A stretch of 64,000 bases of DNA. Origin: Brevundimonas bacteroides DSM 4726 (GTDB lineage: Bacteria; Pseudomonadota; Alphaproteobacteria; Caulobacterales; Caulobacteraceae). The DNA lies in the NCBI RefSeq assembly GCF_000701445.1, contig NZ_JNIX01000013.1, forward strand, positions 62,001 through 126,000, in the 5' to 3' direction. Shown in pieces: positions 46,575-54,592 of this stretch. Numbering within the stretch: position 1 is the first letter of the stretch; the number at the start of each line of letters is the position of its first letter. A program made the translations under genes and the position numbers. The notes below the pieces were generated by a model. That model was not told the origin of the DNA and ran no database searches. It worked only from the letters and a program-made list of their open reading frames with translations.

Positions 46575-46972
46575 TGATCGGCAAGAGCGTCGTTCGTAAA
46601 CTGTCGGCGGCCTTCGTGGTCGCCGGCTGCGCCTTTGTCGCGGTGGTGGCGCTGGGGGCGACCGTCTACTATGCCCTGGCTCTGGTTCTGCCGCCACTGG
46701 GCGCCGCCGCCGTCACCGCCGGTCTGTTCGCCCTGATCGCAATCGTCGTCGCCGTCGCCTTCCTCGGGGCCGCGGGGGGTCTGGCGGATGAGCCGGAGGA
46801 AGAGCCCGAGGGTCTCGGCGCACGCGCCTACACACTGTTCCGGCAGCGCCCCATTCTGGGCACCGTGGCGGCGCTCGCAGGCGGCTACATCTTCCTGCGC
46901 AACCCGGCGCTGGCCACCATGGTCGCCGCGGCCTTCACAGAAAAGTCCCAGAGTCGGCGGCGCCGATACTGA
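46574..46972 (+). CDS. small membrane protein coupled to the DUF883 gene
   Basis: A 132-residue protein with two long hydrophobic segments (about 10-33 and 40-65), an acidic linker (EPEEEPEG) and a third weaker segment (about 92-115), ending in a basic tail. Its ATG overlaps the DUF883 stop (TGATG). Such pairs resemble the YqjD-YqjE-type operons of enterobacteria (YqjE has the phage-holin-like topology), and I think this is the counterpart, though sequence identity cannot be judged by eye. Confidence 0.7.
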   Translation: MIGKSVVRKLSAAFVVAGCAFVAVVALGATVYYALALVLPPLGAAAVTAGLFALIAIVVAVAFLGAAGGLADEPEEEPEGLGARAYTLFRQRPILGTVAALAGGYIFLRNPALATMVAAAFTEKSQSRRRRY

Positions 46973-47061
46973 GGGAACCTCCCACCAGGCATCACGTTTG
47001 AAGACCAGTGGCATCGAAAATGGTGTCGCTGGTTTTTCTTTTGGGTCCAAGGAGGGGCGCC

Positions 47062-47238
47062 ATGCTTCGCTGGGCGATAATTTTTCTGATTGTCGCGCTT
47101 GTCGCCGCCGTTCTCGGCTTCGGTGGCATCGCCAACTTCTCGTTCGAGATTGCCAAGTTCGTGGCGATCATCGCGCTTGTCCTGTTCATCATCTCACTGG
47201 TGGCGAACGGCATGCGGGGGCGAGGCGGTCGCGTCTAG
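47062..47238 (+). CDS. DUF1328 (YtjA-like) small membrane protein
   Basis: A 58-residue protein almost wholly made of two hydrophobic helices separated by the [15 protein letters not shown] motif typical of DUF1328/YtjA. AAGGAGG with a good spacer precedes the ATG at 47062; the in-frame part upstream is not coding. The function is unknown. It follows the two membrane genes by about 90 nt and shares their orientation, and a terminator follows. Confidence 0.88.
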   Translation: MLRWAIIFLIVALVAAVLGFGGIANFSFEIAKFVAIIALVLFIISLVANGMRGRGGRV

Positions 47239-47265
47239 CGCGATCGACCGATCCAACGATCAGGA

Positions 47266-47293
47266 GGCCGCAGCGGTGACGCTGCGGCCTTTC
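47266..47293 (+). terminator. terminator of the small membrane-protein cluster
   Basis: A perfect 10-bp stem GGCCGCAGCG/CGCTGCGGCC encloses a GTGA tetraloop; only three T follow (TTTCCCG). It lies between convergent genes. Confidence 0.82.
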
Positions 47294-47298
47294 CCGTT

Positions 47299-48156
47299 TC
47301 AGACCGCAGCTGCTTCGCGGGCCCCCGGCTGGGCCGGGTCTGGCGCGGACTCGCGGTGACGGGTGTCTTGCCGACGCGGCAATCGCCAAGTTTCCGCCGG
47401 CGCAAAGCCCGAGCCGTCCCAGGCGATCACCGTCACAACGATATCGCTCGCCGACCACTCGATCTGGTTGAAGCTAGGCGCAGCGCCCCGCTCGCGATGT
47501 GAAAGCGTTCCACAGCCGATGGCGTAGGAACACCGGTCCGTCAGGTCGATCGGCAGGGCGAACGGGACATGCACGTGGCCCGTCGTGATGAGGTCCACGC
47601 CCGCCTCGGCGAAGATGGCGGCCGCTGCGTCGCCTCGTTTCACGTCCCCGGTCATCGGCGCGCCGATCATCTCGATCAGGGGATGGTGGCAGGCAAGAAT
47701 TCTCAGCGCGCCCACCGGCGATCGACGCAGGGCCTCGGCCGCGCGCCGCGTCTGGTCCAGATCGATGACGCCTTTCGACCAGTTCGGCCGCGCCTGCCAG
47801 CCCCGCGCTGTGACGACGCCGCGCACCATGACGGTGTTCGACACGAACTCTCCGTCGTGCGCCGGATACCCGGTCGCCGTTTCGAACGCGCGCCAAGGGT
47901 GAAACAGCCGGGCCGACAGGCTGTAGTAGGGGACGTCGTGATTGCCGACGATGACGAAGCGCGGCTCCGGCATCGCGCGGATCCAGTCTGCGGCGGCGGC
48001 GAACTCGTCGGGCAGGCCCTTCTGGGTGATGTCGCCGGTGATCAGGATGAGGTCCGACGGCGTCGCATGCGCGTATTCCAGCGCGGCCGCGCAGGCGCGC
48101 CTGTGCTCCACGCCGAAGTGGACGTCGGAGAACTGCAGCAGCCGACCGGCACCCAT
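47299..48156 (-). CDS. calcineurin-like metallophosphoesterase
   Basis: A 285-residue phosphoesterase with the five metal-site motifs: FSDVHFG, LITGDIT, VIVGNHDVP, ACHHPL and TGHVHVPF. Such enzymes hydrolyse phosphomono- or diesters, for example nucleotide derivatives or UDP-diacylglucosamine; the substrate is not readable. Its ATG shares one base with the stop of the lipid-kinase gene, so the two are coupled. The C-terminal ~30 residues are a disordered tail. Confidence 0.9.
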   Translation of the reverse strand: MGAGRLLQFSDVHFGVEHRRACAAALEYAHATPSDLILITGDITQKGLPDEFAAAADWIRAMPEPRFVIVGNHDVPYYSLSARLFHPWRAFETATGYPAHDGEFVSNTVMVRGVVTARGWQARPNWSKGVIDLDQTRRAAEALRRSPVGALRILACHHPLIEMIGAPMTGDVKRGDAAAAIFAEAGVDLITTGHVHVPFALPIDLTDRCSYAIGCGTLSHRERGAAPSFNQIEWSASDIVVTVIAWDGSGFAPAETWRLPRRQDTRHRESAPDPAQPGAREAAAV

Positions 48157-49115
48157 CAGACGCTGTCTTCCGCCGCAGGGGGGCGGGGTGCCAAAGCTCG
48201 GAAGGCCTTGGGAATGAAGCGGATTGTCGTGTCCGGCGGCAGCAGCATCGGTTCTCCGTCCAGTACGGCCGGGATACGCGATCTGGCGCGGATACGGATC
48301 CGGCGGGCGGGCTGCGTCGCAACGGACGGGTCCTGCCTCCAGTCGCTGAACACGGCGGTCGCCGCCAGGCGGAAGGCCTCGGCGGCGTCGTTGGGGTTCA
48401 TGGCCGCCGCCTCCAGCCCCACGGGCTCTTCCATCGCCTTGGAGATCATTGGGCTGATGAGGGCCAGCGCTTCGGTCCGGCGCATCCGGCCGCCATCCAG
48501 CTCGACGCGGATCTTGCCGGAGAAGGCCCGCTTCAGGGCCCGGCGCGCATAGGTCCAGGCCAGGCTGATCTTGCCGGTCCGCATGGCTTCGCGGGCCGGT
48601 GCCCAAAGGGCGGGGGAGCCAAAGATGGCGGCGCAGTAGAAACTCTCTCCGAGCACGACGCCGCCCGACACACACTGCGCCGATCCCTCCTCCAGAGCCC
48701 CTCGTAGGGCCGCCTTCCAGTCCGCCGTTCCGTAGAGCGCCTTGGGCAGCATGTTCATGGTGCCGCCCGGCAGGGGCGCGATCAGTGGGCCGTCAGGGCC
48801 GACCTTTGACGCGACGGCGCGTGCGGTGCCGTCTCCGGCCAGAACGAACAGAACGTCGGGTTTCTGGGCGAGGGCCGCATCGACCTGATCGTTCAGGGTG
48901 GCACCGATGAGTTCGATGACCTCGAACGCGCAGCCGTACTCTGTCAGAATGGCTTCTGCCTCCCGCACTGCCGCGGGGCCCGTCGAGCCCGACAGCGGGT
49001 TCACGAGCACGACGACCGAGCGGATCGGCACGTACGACGTCAGGACGCGGGGGTCCTGCGTGACGGAGGCATCCACGTCGGGAGTGTCCGGAGTGGCCTG
49101 ACGGTCAGCGGGCAT
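48156..49115 (-). CDS. diacylglycerol-kinase-like lipid kinase
   Basis: A 319-residue protein of the DagK/YegS family. The nucleotide-binding motifs VNPLSGSTG, VLAGDGTARAV and PLPGGTMNMLP are all present, followed by the C-terminal beta-sandwich with AVLDGEP. Substrates in this family include diacylglycerol, ceramide and phosphatidylglycerol; alphaproteobacterial members with sphingolipids occur, but no such gene is here. GTG 49130 is a possible alternative start. It forms a coupled pair with the phosphoesterase. Confidence 0.88.
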   Translation of the reverse strand: MPADRQATPDTPDVDASVTQDPRVLTSYVPIRSVVVLVNPLSGSTGPAAVREAEAILTEYGCAFEVIELIGATLNDQVDAALAQKPDVLFVLAGDGTARAVASKVGPDGPLIAPLPGGTMNMLPKALYGTADWKAALRGALEEGSAQCVSGGVVLGESFYCAAIFGSPALWAPAREAMRTGKISLAWTYARRALKRAFSGKIRVELDGGRMRRTEALALISPMISKAMEEPVGLEAAAMNPNDAAEAFRLAATAVFSDWRQDPSVATQPARRIRIRARSRIPAVLDGEPMLLPPDTTIRFIPKAFRALAPRPPAAEDSV

Positions 49116-49175
49116 GAGGTTGTCGATCACTCCCGCCGAACGCGCTGGTCAAGGGCGTGTTCCGAACAAGCGTGA

Positions 49176-49529
49176 CTATTGCTTGGTCAATTCCTCGGCC
49201 GTGGTCGCCGCGCCGGCTTCCAGGGCATCGCCGGTCTTTTCAGCGGCATCTCCGGCCGTCTCGGCCGCCGCCTCGGCGGCTTCGGGGGCCTGACCGGCCA
49301 GTTCGCGCGCGGCATTGACGCCTGCCGTGATCCAGCCGTCCATCAGAGCGCCGCCCTCGGCCAGCGACCGCTCCTTGATCCCAAGGACAGCGGTCAGCAC
49401 GCCAAACAGCGCCAGCAGCGTCACGAGAAGCCCGACGAAGCCACCGGCCCCCGCGCCGCGCCGCTTCTTGCGCGCCCAGACCGGGCTGGAGTGGCCGTCG
49501 GAATCGCGAACCGGTTCAGGAAAACGCAT
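49176..49529 (-). CDS. single-pass membrane protein with Ala/Glu-rich tail, unknown function
   Basis: A 117-residue protein: a short polar N-terminus with a KKRR stop signal, one membrane helix at about 30-52 (GFVGLLVTLLALFGVLTAVLG) and a long Ala/Glu-rich periplasmic or cytoplasmic tail (about 75-115) that looks helical. I recognise no family. It starts with an ATG; an in-frame TTG lies two codons upstream. The G+C usage matches its neighbours. Confidence 0.62.
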   Translation of the reverse strand: MRFPEPVRDSDGHSSPVWARKKRRGAGAGGFVGLLVTLLALFGVLTAVLGIKERSLAEGGALMDGWITAGVNAARELAGQAPEAAEAAAETAGDAAEKTGDALEAGAATTAEELTKQ

Positions 49530-49637
49530 AAGCAAACCCCCTGGAGAACTGACACTGGGTCGAGCCGACGCCCCTCGCGTGGCCGCTAGCGCAGTCTATG
49601 TCATCGTTAACAGTGAGCATAGGCGTGGAACCTGGGC

Positions 49638-49643
49638 TATAAT
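49638..49643 (+). promoter_or_regulatory. possible -10 element (TATAAT) of the glycine-zipper gene
   Basis: A perfect TATAAT lies 49 nt upstream of the ATG at 49692, which is notable in a GC-rich genome. No -35 with a proper 16-18 bp spacing is evident, so this is only a candidate. Confidence 0.35.
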
Positions 49644-49691
49644 CCAGCGTTCTCGCTTGCGGGGCGAACATCAGGGATGAAGGATAGACCC

Positions 49692-50039
49692 ATGAAGAAG
49701 GCGATTATCGCGATCGGGGCTGCCGGCCTCATGGCCACGGCCTGCGCCAGCGACCCTTATGGCTATGGCGGCACCAATGAAACGGTCCGCCAGGGCGCCA
49801 TCGGCGCCGGTATCGGTGCCGTCGCCGGGGCCATCATCGGCAACAATGTCGGCTCGGGCAACGCCGGAACCGGTGCAGCTATCGGTGCAGTCGTCGGCGG
49901 CGCGGCAGGAGCCATCCGCGGCTCCAATCAGGATCGCGCCAATCAGCAGCGCTACCGCGACAACCGCGGTAACTACTACTACTGCTACGACAACCGTCAG
50001 GACGAGTGCTACTGGGAAAACGGCCAGCGCCGCTACTAA
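49692..50039 (+). CDS. glycine-zipper outer-membrane lipoprotein-like protein
   Basis: A 115-residue protein with signal MKKAIIAIGAAGLMATAC and a Cys18 that could be lipidated (TACASD). A glycine-zipper segment follows (QGAIGAGIGAVAGAIIGNN and AAIGAVVGGAAGA), which forms two tightly packed helices in the outer membrane. The C-terminus is rich in Arg, Asn, Tyr and has two Cys. Related SlyB/OmpA-like proteins stabilise the outer membrane. A second, longer glycine-zipper protein occurs at 56204-56833. Confidence 0.82.
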   Translation: MKKAIIAIGAAGLMATACASDPYGYGGTNETVRQGAIGAGIGAVAGAIIGNNVGSGNAGTGAAIGAVVGGAAGAIRGSNQDRANQQRYRDNRGNYYYCYDNRQDECYWENGQRRY

Positions 50040-50063
50040 GGCACTGTTCAGATTGAGTTTTCC

Positions 50064-50098
50064 GGGCGGCTTGTCGAGAGGCGAGCCGCCCATTTCGC
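50064..50098 (+). terminator. possible terminator after the glycine-zipper gene
   Basis: The stem GGGCGGCT/AGCCGCCC with a 12-nt loop is followed by ATTTCGCTTTG, a poor T-run. Confidence 0.4.
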
Positions 50099-50215
50099 TT
50101 TGTTCGCCGTAACCATCGCTCATGGTGGGCGAAGACGGCGCGGCGACCCGTCGCCGTGGCGTATCCCGCTGTCGGAGGCTAGACAGATCGCTCGCCGACC
50201 GGAGAGCCGACGCCC

Positions 50216-52363
50216 GTGCGCCTGATTGCCCTTCTTCTGCTGTGGATCGGACTGGCGGGGGCCGCCGTCGCGCAGCCCATGCCCAGCGCCGCACCGGGCA
50301 GCGTCGCGGCGGGGCCGAAGAGCACCGTGCGCATCAAGGCCGAGCTGGTGTCGATGAGCCAATGGGCGACGCCCGGCGGCACGGCTATCGTCGCCATCCG
50401 CCAGCAGATCGAGCCCGGCTGGCACACCTATTGGCGCAACCCCGGGGATTCCGGCGGGCCGACGACCCTGACCTGGACCCTGCCGGGCGGCGTCGTGGCC
50501 GGCGACATCCTGTGGCCCGTGCCGGAGCGCCAGCGGCTCGCCGACCTGATGAACTACGGCTATTCGGGTCAGGTCTTCCTGCCGGTGCCGATCGAGATTC
50601 CGGCGGATGCCCGGGCGGGGACCACTCTGCCGCTGATCGTCCGCGCCCTGTTTCTGGTGTGCAGCGACGAGATGTGCGTGCCCGACGAGCTGACGCTGCG
50701 GCTCGATCTGCCTGTCCGCGACGGCGCAGCGCCGCTCGATACCCGGTGGGGCCAGGACATCCAGACCGTGGTCGAAACGGCGCCGCGCCCGGCCGGGATC
50801 GCGGCGCGGGCGACTCTGGCAGGTCAGACCCTGACGCTGACGGCGACGGGCGGTCCGCTGGCGGGGATGGAGAGCGACCGGGCGTGGTTGTTTCCGTTTG
50901 GCACCAGTGTGATCCAGCATGCGGCGCCCCAGCCCGGAGAGCGGGGCCCGGAGGGAGTGACCCTGAACCTGCAGATTGGTGGGGCGCTGCGGACGGGCGG
51001 GCTGACCGATCCGATCGGTGGCGTACTGGTCACCGACGCAGGGGCCTGGGAAATCATGGCGGAGCCCGGCCCGCCCCTGCCGGGCGCGGGCGGCGAAGGC
51101 GCGCTGGACCTGTCGGAGGCGACGTCCGGCGCGGCGGGCGTCGACTGGCTGGTTTTCGGCCAGGCGGCGGTGTTCGCCCTGCTCGGCGGACTGATCCTGA
51201 ACCTGATGCCCTGCGTCTTCCCGGTGCTGGCCATGAAGGCGGCGTCGCTGGCCAAGTCGGCCCATGCTCCGGCCGAGGCGCGGCGCGACGGCGTCCTGTT
51301 CACAGCCGGGGTGCTGGTCAGCTTCCTGATCCTGGCCGGCGTTCTGCTGGGTTTGCGGGCGGCGGGCGAGGCCGTCGGCTGGGGCTTCCAGCTGCAGTCG
51401 CCGTTGGTCACGGCGATCCTGGCCCTGCTGATGCAGGCGGTGGCGCTGAACCTGTCAGGCGTCTTCCACGTCGGCGCGGGCTTGCAGGCGGCGGCCGGTT
51501 CGGGGCCGCTGTCGAGACTGCCGGGCGGCGTCGGCGCCTTCTTCACGGGCGTGCTGGCGGTGGTGGTGGCGGCGCCCTGCACAGCGCCCTTCATGGCGTT
51601 CGCGCTGGGAGCGGCGCTGGTGATGCCTGCGCCTCTGGCCCTCATCGTTTTCCTGATGCTCGGGCTGGGTCTGGCCTTGCCTTATCTCTTCGTCAGCCTG
51701 TCGCCCCGGCTGCTCGCCCGACTGCCGCAGCCCGGCGCCTGGATGGAGCGGCTGAAGGGCGTCCTGGCCTTTCCGATGTACGGCGCCGCCCTCTGGCTGG
51801 GGTGGGTGTTTCTGAACCAGACCGGGGCCGACGCTCTGGGCCTGCTGTTCGGAGCGGCGCTGGCGCTGGCGCTGGCCGCCTGGCTGTTCGGCCAGGCCCA
51901 GGCCTCGGGCGGGCGGATCGCGGCGGGGGTGGCTCTCCTCTCGCTGCTGGCGGTCGCGGGCCTGTCGTTCGCCGCCGTGCGCGCGCCGCGGGTGGAGGCC
52001 TTAGCCGCGGCGACCAGCGCCGCCCTGCCGTCCCAGCCGTGGTCGGAGGCGGCGGTGACGGCCGCGACCGCCGAGGGCCGGACGGTGCTCGTCAACTTCA
52101 CCGCCGACTGGTGCGTGACGTGCAAGATCAACGAACGCGCTGCCCTGTCCTCGCCGCAAGTGGCCGAGGCGCTGACCGAGGCGAACGCGGTCTATCTTGT
52201 CGGCGACTGGACGTCTCGCGACGACGCCATCACCCGCGAGCTGGAGCGCCGCGAACGATCCGGTGTGCCTCTGTACATGGTCTTCCGGCCCGGTCAGGCC
52301 GAGCCGGAGATCCTGCCCCAGCTTCTGACCGAGGGCGTCGTCATCGACGCGCTCGCCGGATAG
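50216..52363 (+). CDS. dsbD: protein-disulfide reductase DsbD
   Basis: A 715-residue transmembrane electron carrier that passes electrons from thioredoxin to periplasmic proteins. A signal peptide and an N-terminal DsbC/D-type domain (PGWHTYWRNPGDSGGPTT) come first. About eight membrane helices follow, with the redox Cys in LMPCVFPVL and AAPCTAPFMAF, and a C-terminal thioredoxin domain has WCVTCK. The start is GTG 50216, with GGAGAG 9 nt upstream. A redoxin-like lipoprotein gene follows 30 nt later and probably receives its electrons. Confidence 0.94.
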   Translation: MRLIALLLLWIGLAGAAVAQPMPSAAPGSVAAGPKSTVRIKAELVSMSQWATPGGTAIVAIRQQIEPGWHTYWRNPGDSGGPTTLTWTLPGGVVAGDILWPVPERQRLADLMNYGYSGQVFLPVPIEIPADARAGTTLPLIVRALFLVCSDEMCVPDELTLRLDLPVRDGAAPLDTRWGQDIQTVVETAPRPAGIAARATLAGQTLTLTATGGPLAGMESDRAWLFPFGTSVIQHAAPQPGERGPEGVTLNLQIGGALRTGGLTDPIGGVLVTDAGAWEIMAEPGPPLPGAGGEGALDLSEATSGAAGVDWLVFGQAAVFALLGGLILNLMPCVFPVLAMKAASLAKSAHAPAEARRDGVLFTAGVLVSFLILAGVLLGLRAAGEAVGWGFQLQSPLVTAILALLMQAVALNLSGVFHVGAGLQAAAGSGPLSRLPGGVGAFFTGVLAVVVAAPCTAPFMAFALGAALVMPAPLALIVFLMLGLGLALPYLFVSLSPRLLARLPQPGAWMERLKGVLAFPMYGAALWLGWVFLNQTGADALGLLFGAALALALAAWLFGQAQASGGRIAAGVALLSLLAVAGLSFAAVRAPRVEALAAATSAALPSQPWSEAAVTAATAEGRTVLVNFTADWCVTCKINERAALSSPQVAEALTEANAVYLVGDWTSRDDAITRELERRERSGVPLYMVFRPGQAEPEILPQLLTEGVVIDALAG

Positions 52364-52393
52364 GCCCACCCCCGACCTGAAAGGAGACGACGC

Positions 52394-53062
52394 ATGAAGA
52401 CCCTTCGCATCCTCGCTCCCGCGCTGGCGGCGCTCGCTCTGGCCGCCTGCCAGCAGGCCGAGGCCCCCGCCGCCGAAACGGCCGCGACGCCCGCCAGCGC
52501 CACCGAAGCCGACACGGCCCAGACGGGGCTGGCCCCCGCCTTCACCCTGACGGACGCGGAAGGGGTTCAGCGGTCGCTCGCCGACTTCCGCGGCAAGACG
52601 GTCGTGATCGAATGGACCAACGAGGGTTGCCCCTACGTCCAGAAGCACTATTCGACCGGGGCCATGCAGGCGCTCCAGCGCGAGGCGACCGCCGACGGCG
52701 TCGTCTGGCTGACCATCGTCTCCTCGGCTCCGGGCAAGCAGGGCTATGTCACGGGCGACGCCGCCCGCGCCTATCGCGACACCCATTCGGCCGCCTTCAC
52801 CCATCTGCTGCTCGACCCAACCGGCGAAGTGGGCAAGCTCTATGGCGCGGTGACCACGCCGGACATGCGGGTGATCGACCCCGAGGGCCGCATCGTCTTC
52901 GAGGGCGGCATCGACGACCGTCCGACCAACAAGGTCGAGGATCTGGAAGGGGCGAACAACTTCGTCCGCGCCGCGCTTGATGATCTGGAAGCCGGACGGC
53001 CGGTGCGCACGGCGTTCGCCACGCCCTACGGCTGCTCGATCAAGTATCCTGAGGAGGCTTAG
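52394..53062 (+). CDS. redoxin/AhpC-TSA-like periplasmic lipoprotein
   Basis: A 222-residue lipoprotein (lipobox LAAC, Cys19) with a thioredoxin fold. The motif IEWTNEGCPYVQKHY has a single Cys in place of CxxC, which is usual for a small redoxin subfamily; two further Cys are absent until TPYGCSIKY at the C-terminus. It may be a peroxiredoxin-like enzyme reduced by DsbD. AAGGAGACGACGC precedes the ATG. It is the second gene of a unit with dsbD. Confidence 0.85.
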   Translation: MKTLRILAPALAALALAACQQAEAPAAETAATPASATEADTAQTGLAPAFTLTDAEGVQRSLADFRGKTVVIEWTNEGCPYVQKHYSTGAMQALQREATADGVVWLTIVSSAPGKQGYVTGDAARAYRDTHSAAFTHLLLDPTGEVGKLYGAVTTPDMRVIDPEGRIVFEGGIDDRPTNKVEDLEGANNFVRAALDDLEAGRPVRTAFATPYGCSIKYPEEA

Positions 53063-53105
53063 ACTGCTCTGAACCGCCGGTATGGACTGCTGCGCTAGGT
53101 AGTTG

Positions 53106-53924
53106 ATGGAGAGCAGCGGAACTTCAATGTTGCCGCTCGATGTCGGGCGAAGTGGCTGCGTCTTCTGCTCAGGAGGGAAGCTGTCCCGCGAGCACCTTTG
53201 GGCTAAGTGGATCCATGACCTCATTCCAAGGCGAAGCGGCGGCTACAACATTACTAAGGTCGACCGGTTCGGTGGTCAGCCTGTAATCAGCGATCAGATT
53301 ACTAGACAAGGGGCGGCAACATCGTCTCGCCTTAGGGTGGTTTGCCAGAGCTGTAACAATGGCTGGATGTCGGCCATGGAGCAGGAAGTCAGGCCACTTC
53401 TGAGCCGCTTGATCCTTGGGACGGACACGACACTGACGTGTGCGAACCAAGAACTCCTGGCGCGCTATCTGACCATGAAGCTCATGGTGTGGGACCAAGA
53501 GCCGCGGGCTCAGCCCGTAATCAGTAAAGAAGAAAGGGCCGCTTTCTACACGAGCCGCGAAACGCCAAAGAACCTTTCGATTTGGGCGCTAGCTATGGAC
53601 GATCCAAACTGGCGAACCGCGATCTATAGCAATGCCTTTGAGGCTACCAAGTCGTTGGAAACCCGGACCGGCATCCGAAACGTAAAGCTGACCATATGGG
53701 GGCTCGGTCGCCTTGCTGTCCTCGCCCTTTATGTCCGAGACATCGATATTGGGGTCCTCGCCGTGGACCCACTTGGTGCGGTGAAAATCCTCCCAAACCA
53801 AGGCCAAGATCGACTATGGCCGCCGATCAGACCAGTGGCGGGACCTGATTTGGATGCGCTTGCGGCCGCTCTCCGAACCAGGATGACTGGGCCAGACACA
53901 ATCGACATGACGCATTTTGCCTGA
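53106..53924 (+). CDS. HNH-nuclease-like zinc protein, AT-richer than neighbours
   Basis: A 272-residue protein. The N-terminal part has C18-x2-C21 (CVFC), SREHLW with E29-H30 and VVCQSCNNGWM with C80-x2-C83-N84, the layout of a zinc-stabilised HNH endonuclease domain. The rest is not recognised. Codon usage is AT-richer than in dsbD and pgi on either side, so the gene is probably acquired. Start ATG 53106 is a guess; ATG 53127 is possible and no strong Shine-Dalgarno decides. A nuclease role is inferred. Confidence 0.65.
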   Translation: MESSGTSMLPLDVGRSGCVFCSGGKLSREHLWAKWIHDLIPRRSGGYNITKVDRFGGQPVISDQITRQGAATSSRLRVVCQSCNNGWMSAMEQEVRPLLSRLILGTDTTLTCANQELLARYLTMKLMVWDQEPRAQPVISKEERAAFYTSRETPKNLSIWALAMDDPNWRTAIYSNAFEATKSLETRTGIRNVKLTIWGLGRLAVLALYVRDIDIGVLAVDPLGAVKILPNQGQDRLWPPIRPVAGPDLDALAAALRTRMTGPDTIDMTHFA

Positions 53925-54051
53925 TCCGGACCGCTACCTGCTGGCTTGCCCGCGTGTGCCAAGCGACGCTGAGCTTCACCTTAGTCAGGGAGTTCGGATT
54001 TCACGTTAAGGCACCCACTCTCCATACGAAATGAGCCTAGCCTAGCCGGAG

Positions 54052-54504
54052 CTATGCCTCCGGCTGCGGCGGAGAGGTGATGACCTCGACGTTGTCGTTC
54101 AGCAGATAGGTCAGCTCCGACAGGGCGAGCGCCCGGGCCTCGGGACTGGCCGCCTGTTCGACGGCGTCGAGCTTGATCGGAATGTCCTCGGCGATGCCGC
54201 GCAGGATGCACTTCAGGTCGCCGTCCGTGCCCCGTTCGGCCAGAATCAGGTGGGCCTGCATGTCGAGACCGGCGAGCTCGCCTGCCTGGGCGCGGAAGTC
54301 GGTCCAGCCCGCCGGAGCGGCCTCGGGGGCGAAGCCCTGGGACAGGGCCTTCAGCGCCGAGGCGCGGGCCACGATGTCGGCGAACAGGGGCTCGGACGCG
54401 ACCGAGACCGGGGCGCCGGCGACCGCCGCAGGCTCGGCGGCGGCGAGCGCGACGTTGGGATCGGACAGCAGCAGGGCGGCGGCGAGGGCGATGCCACAGG
54501 TCAT
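54052..54504 (-). CDS. secreted protein of unknown function
   Basis: A 150-residue exported protein (signal MTCGIALAAALLLSDPNVALA...) with an alpha-helical mature part rich in Ala and Glu and one Cys in DLKCILRGIAEDIP. GGAG with a 7-nt spacer supports ATG 54504; the longer frame overlaps pgi antisense. I recognise no family. It diverges from pgi across 88 nt. Confidence 0.65.
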   Translation of the reverse strand: MTCGIALAAALLLSDPNVALAAAEPAAVAGAPVSVASEPLFADIVARASALKALSQGFAPEAAPAGWTDFRAQAGELAGLDMQAHLILAERGTDGDLKCILRGIAEDIPIKLDAVEQAASPEARALALSELTYLLNDNVEVITSPPQPEA

Positions 54505-54592
54505 GGCGGGCTCCGTTTCGCGAATCGGCGATTGAACCGGTCTACGCCCCGACCGTAAACGAGACCTTGCCCTGCCCGATCCGGAAGACCCC

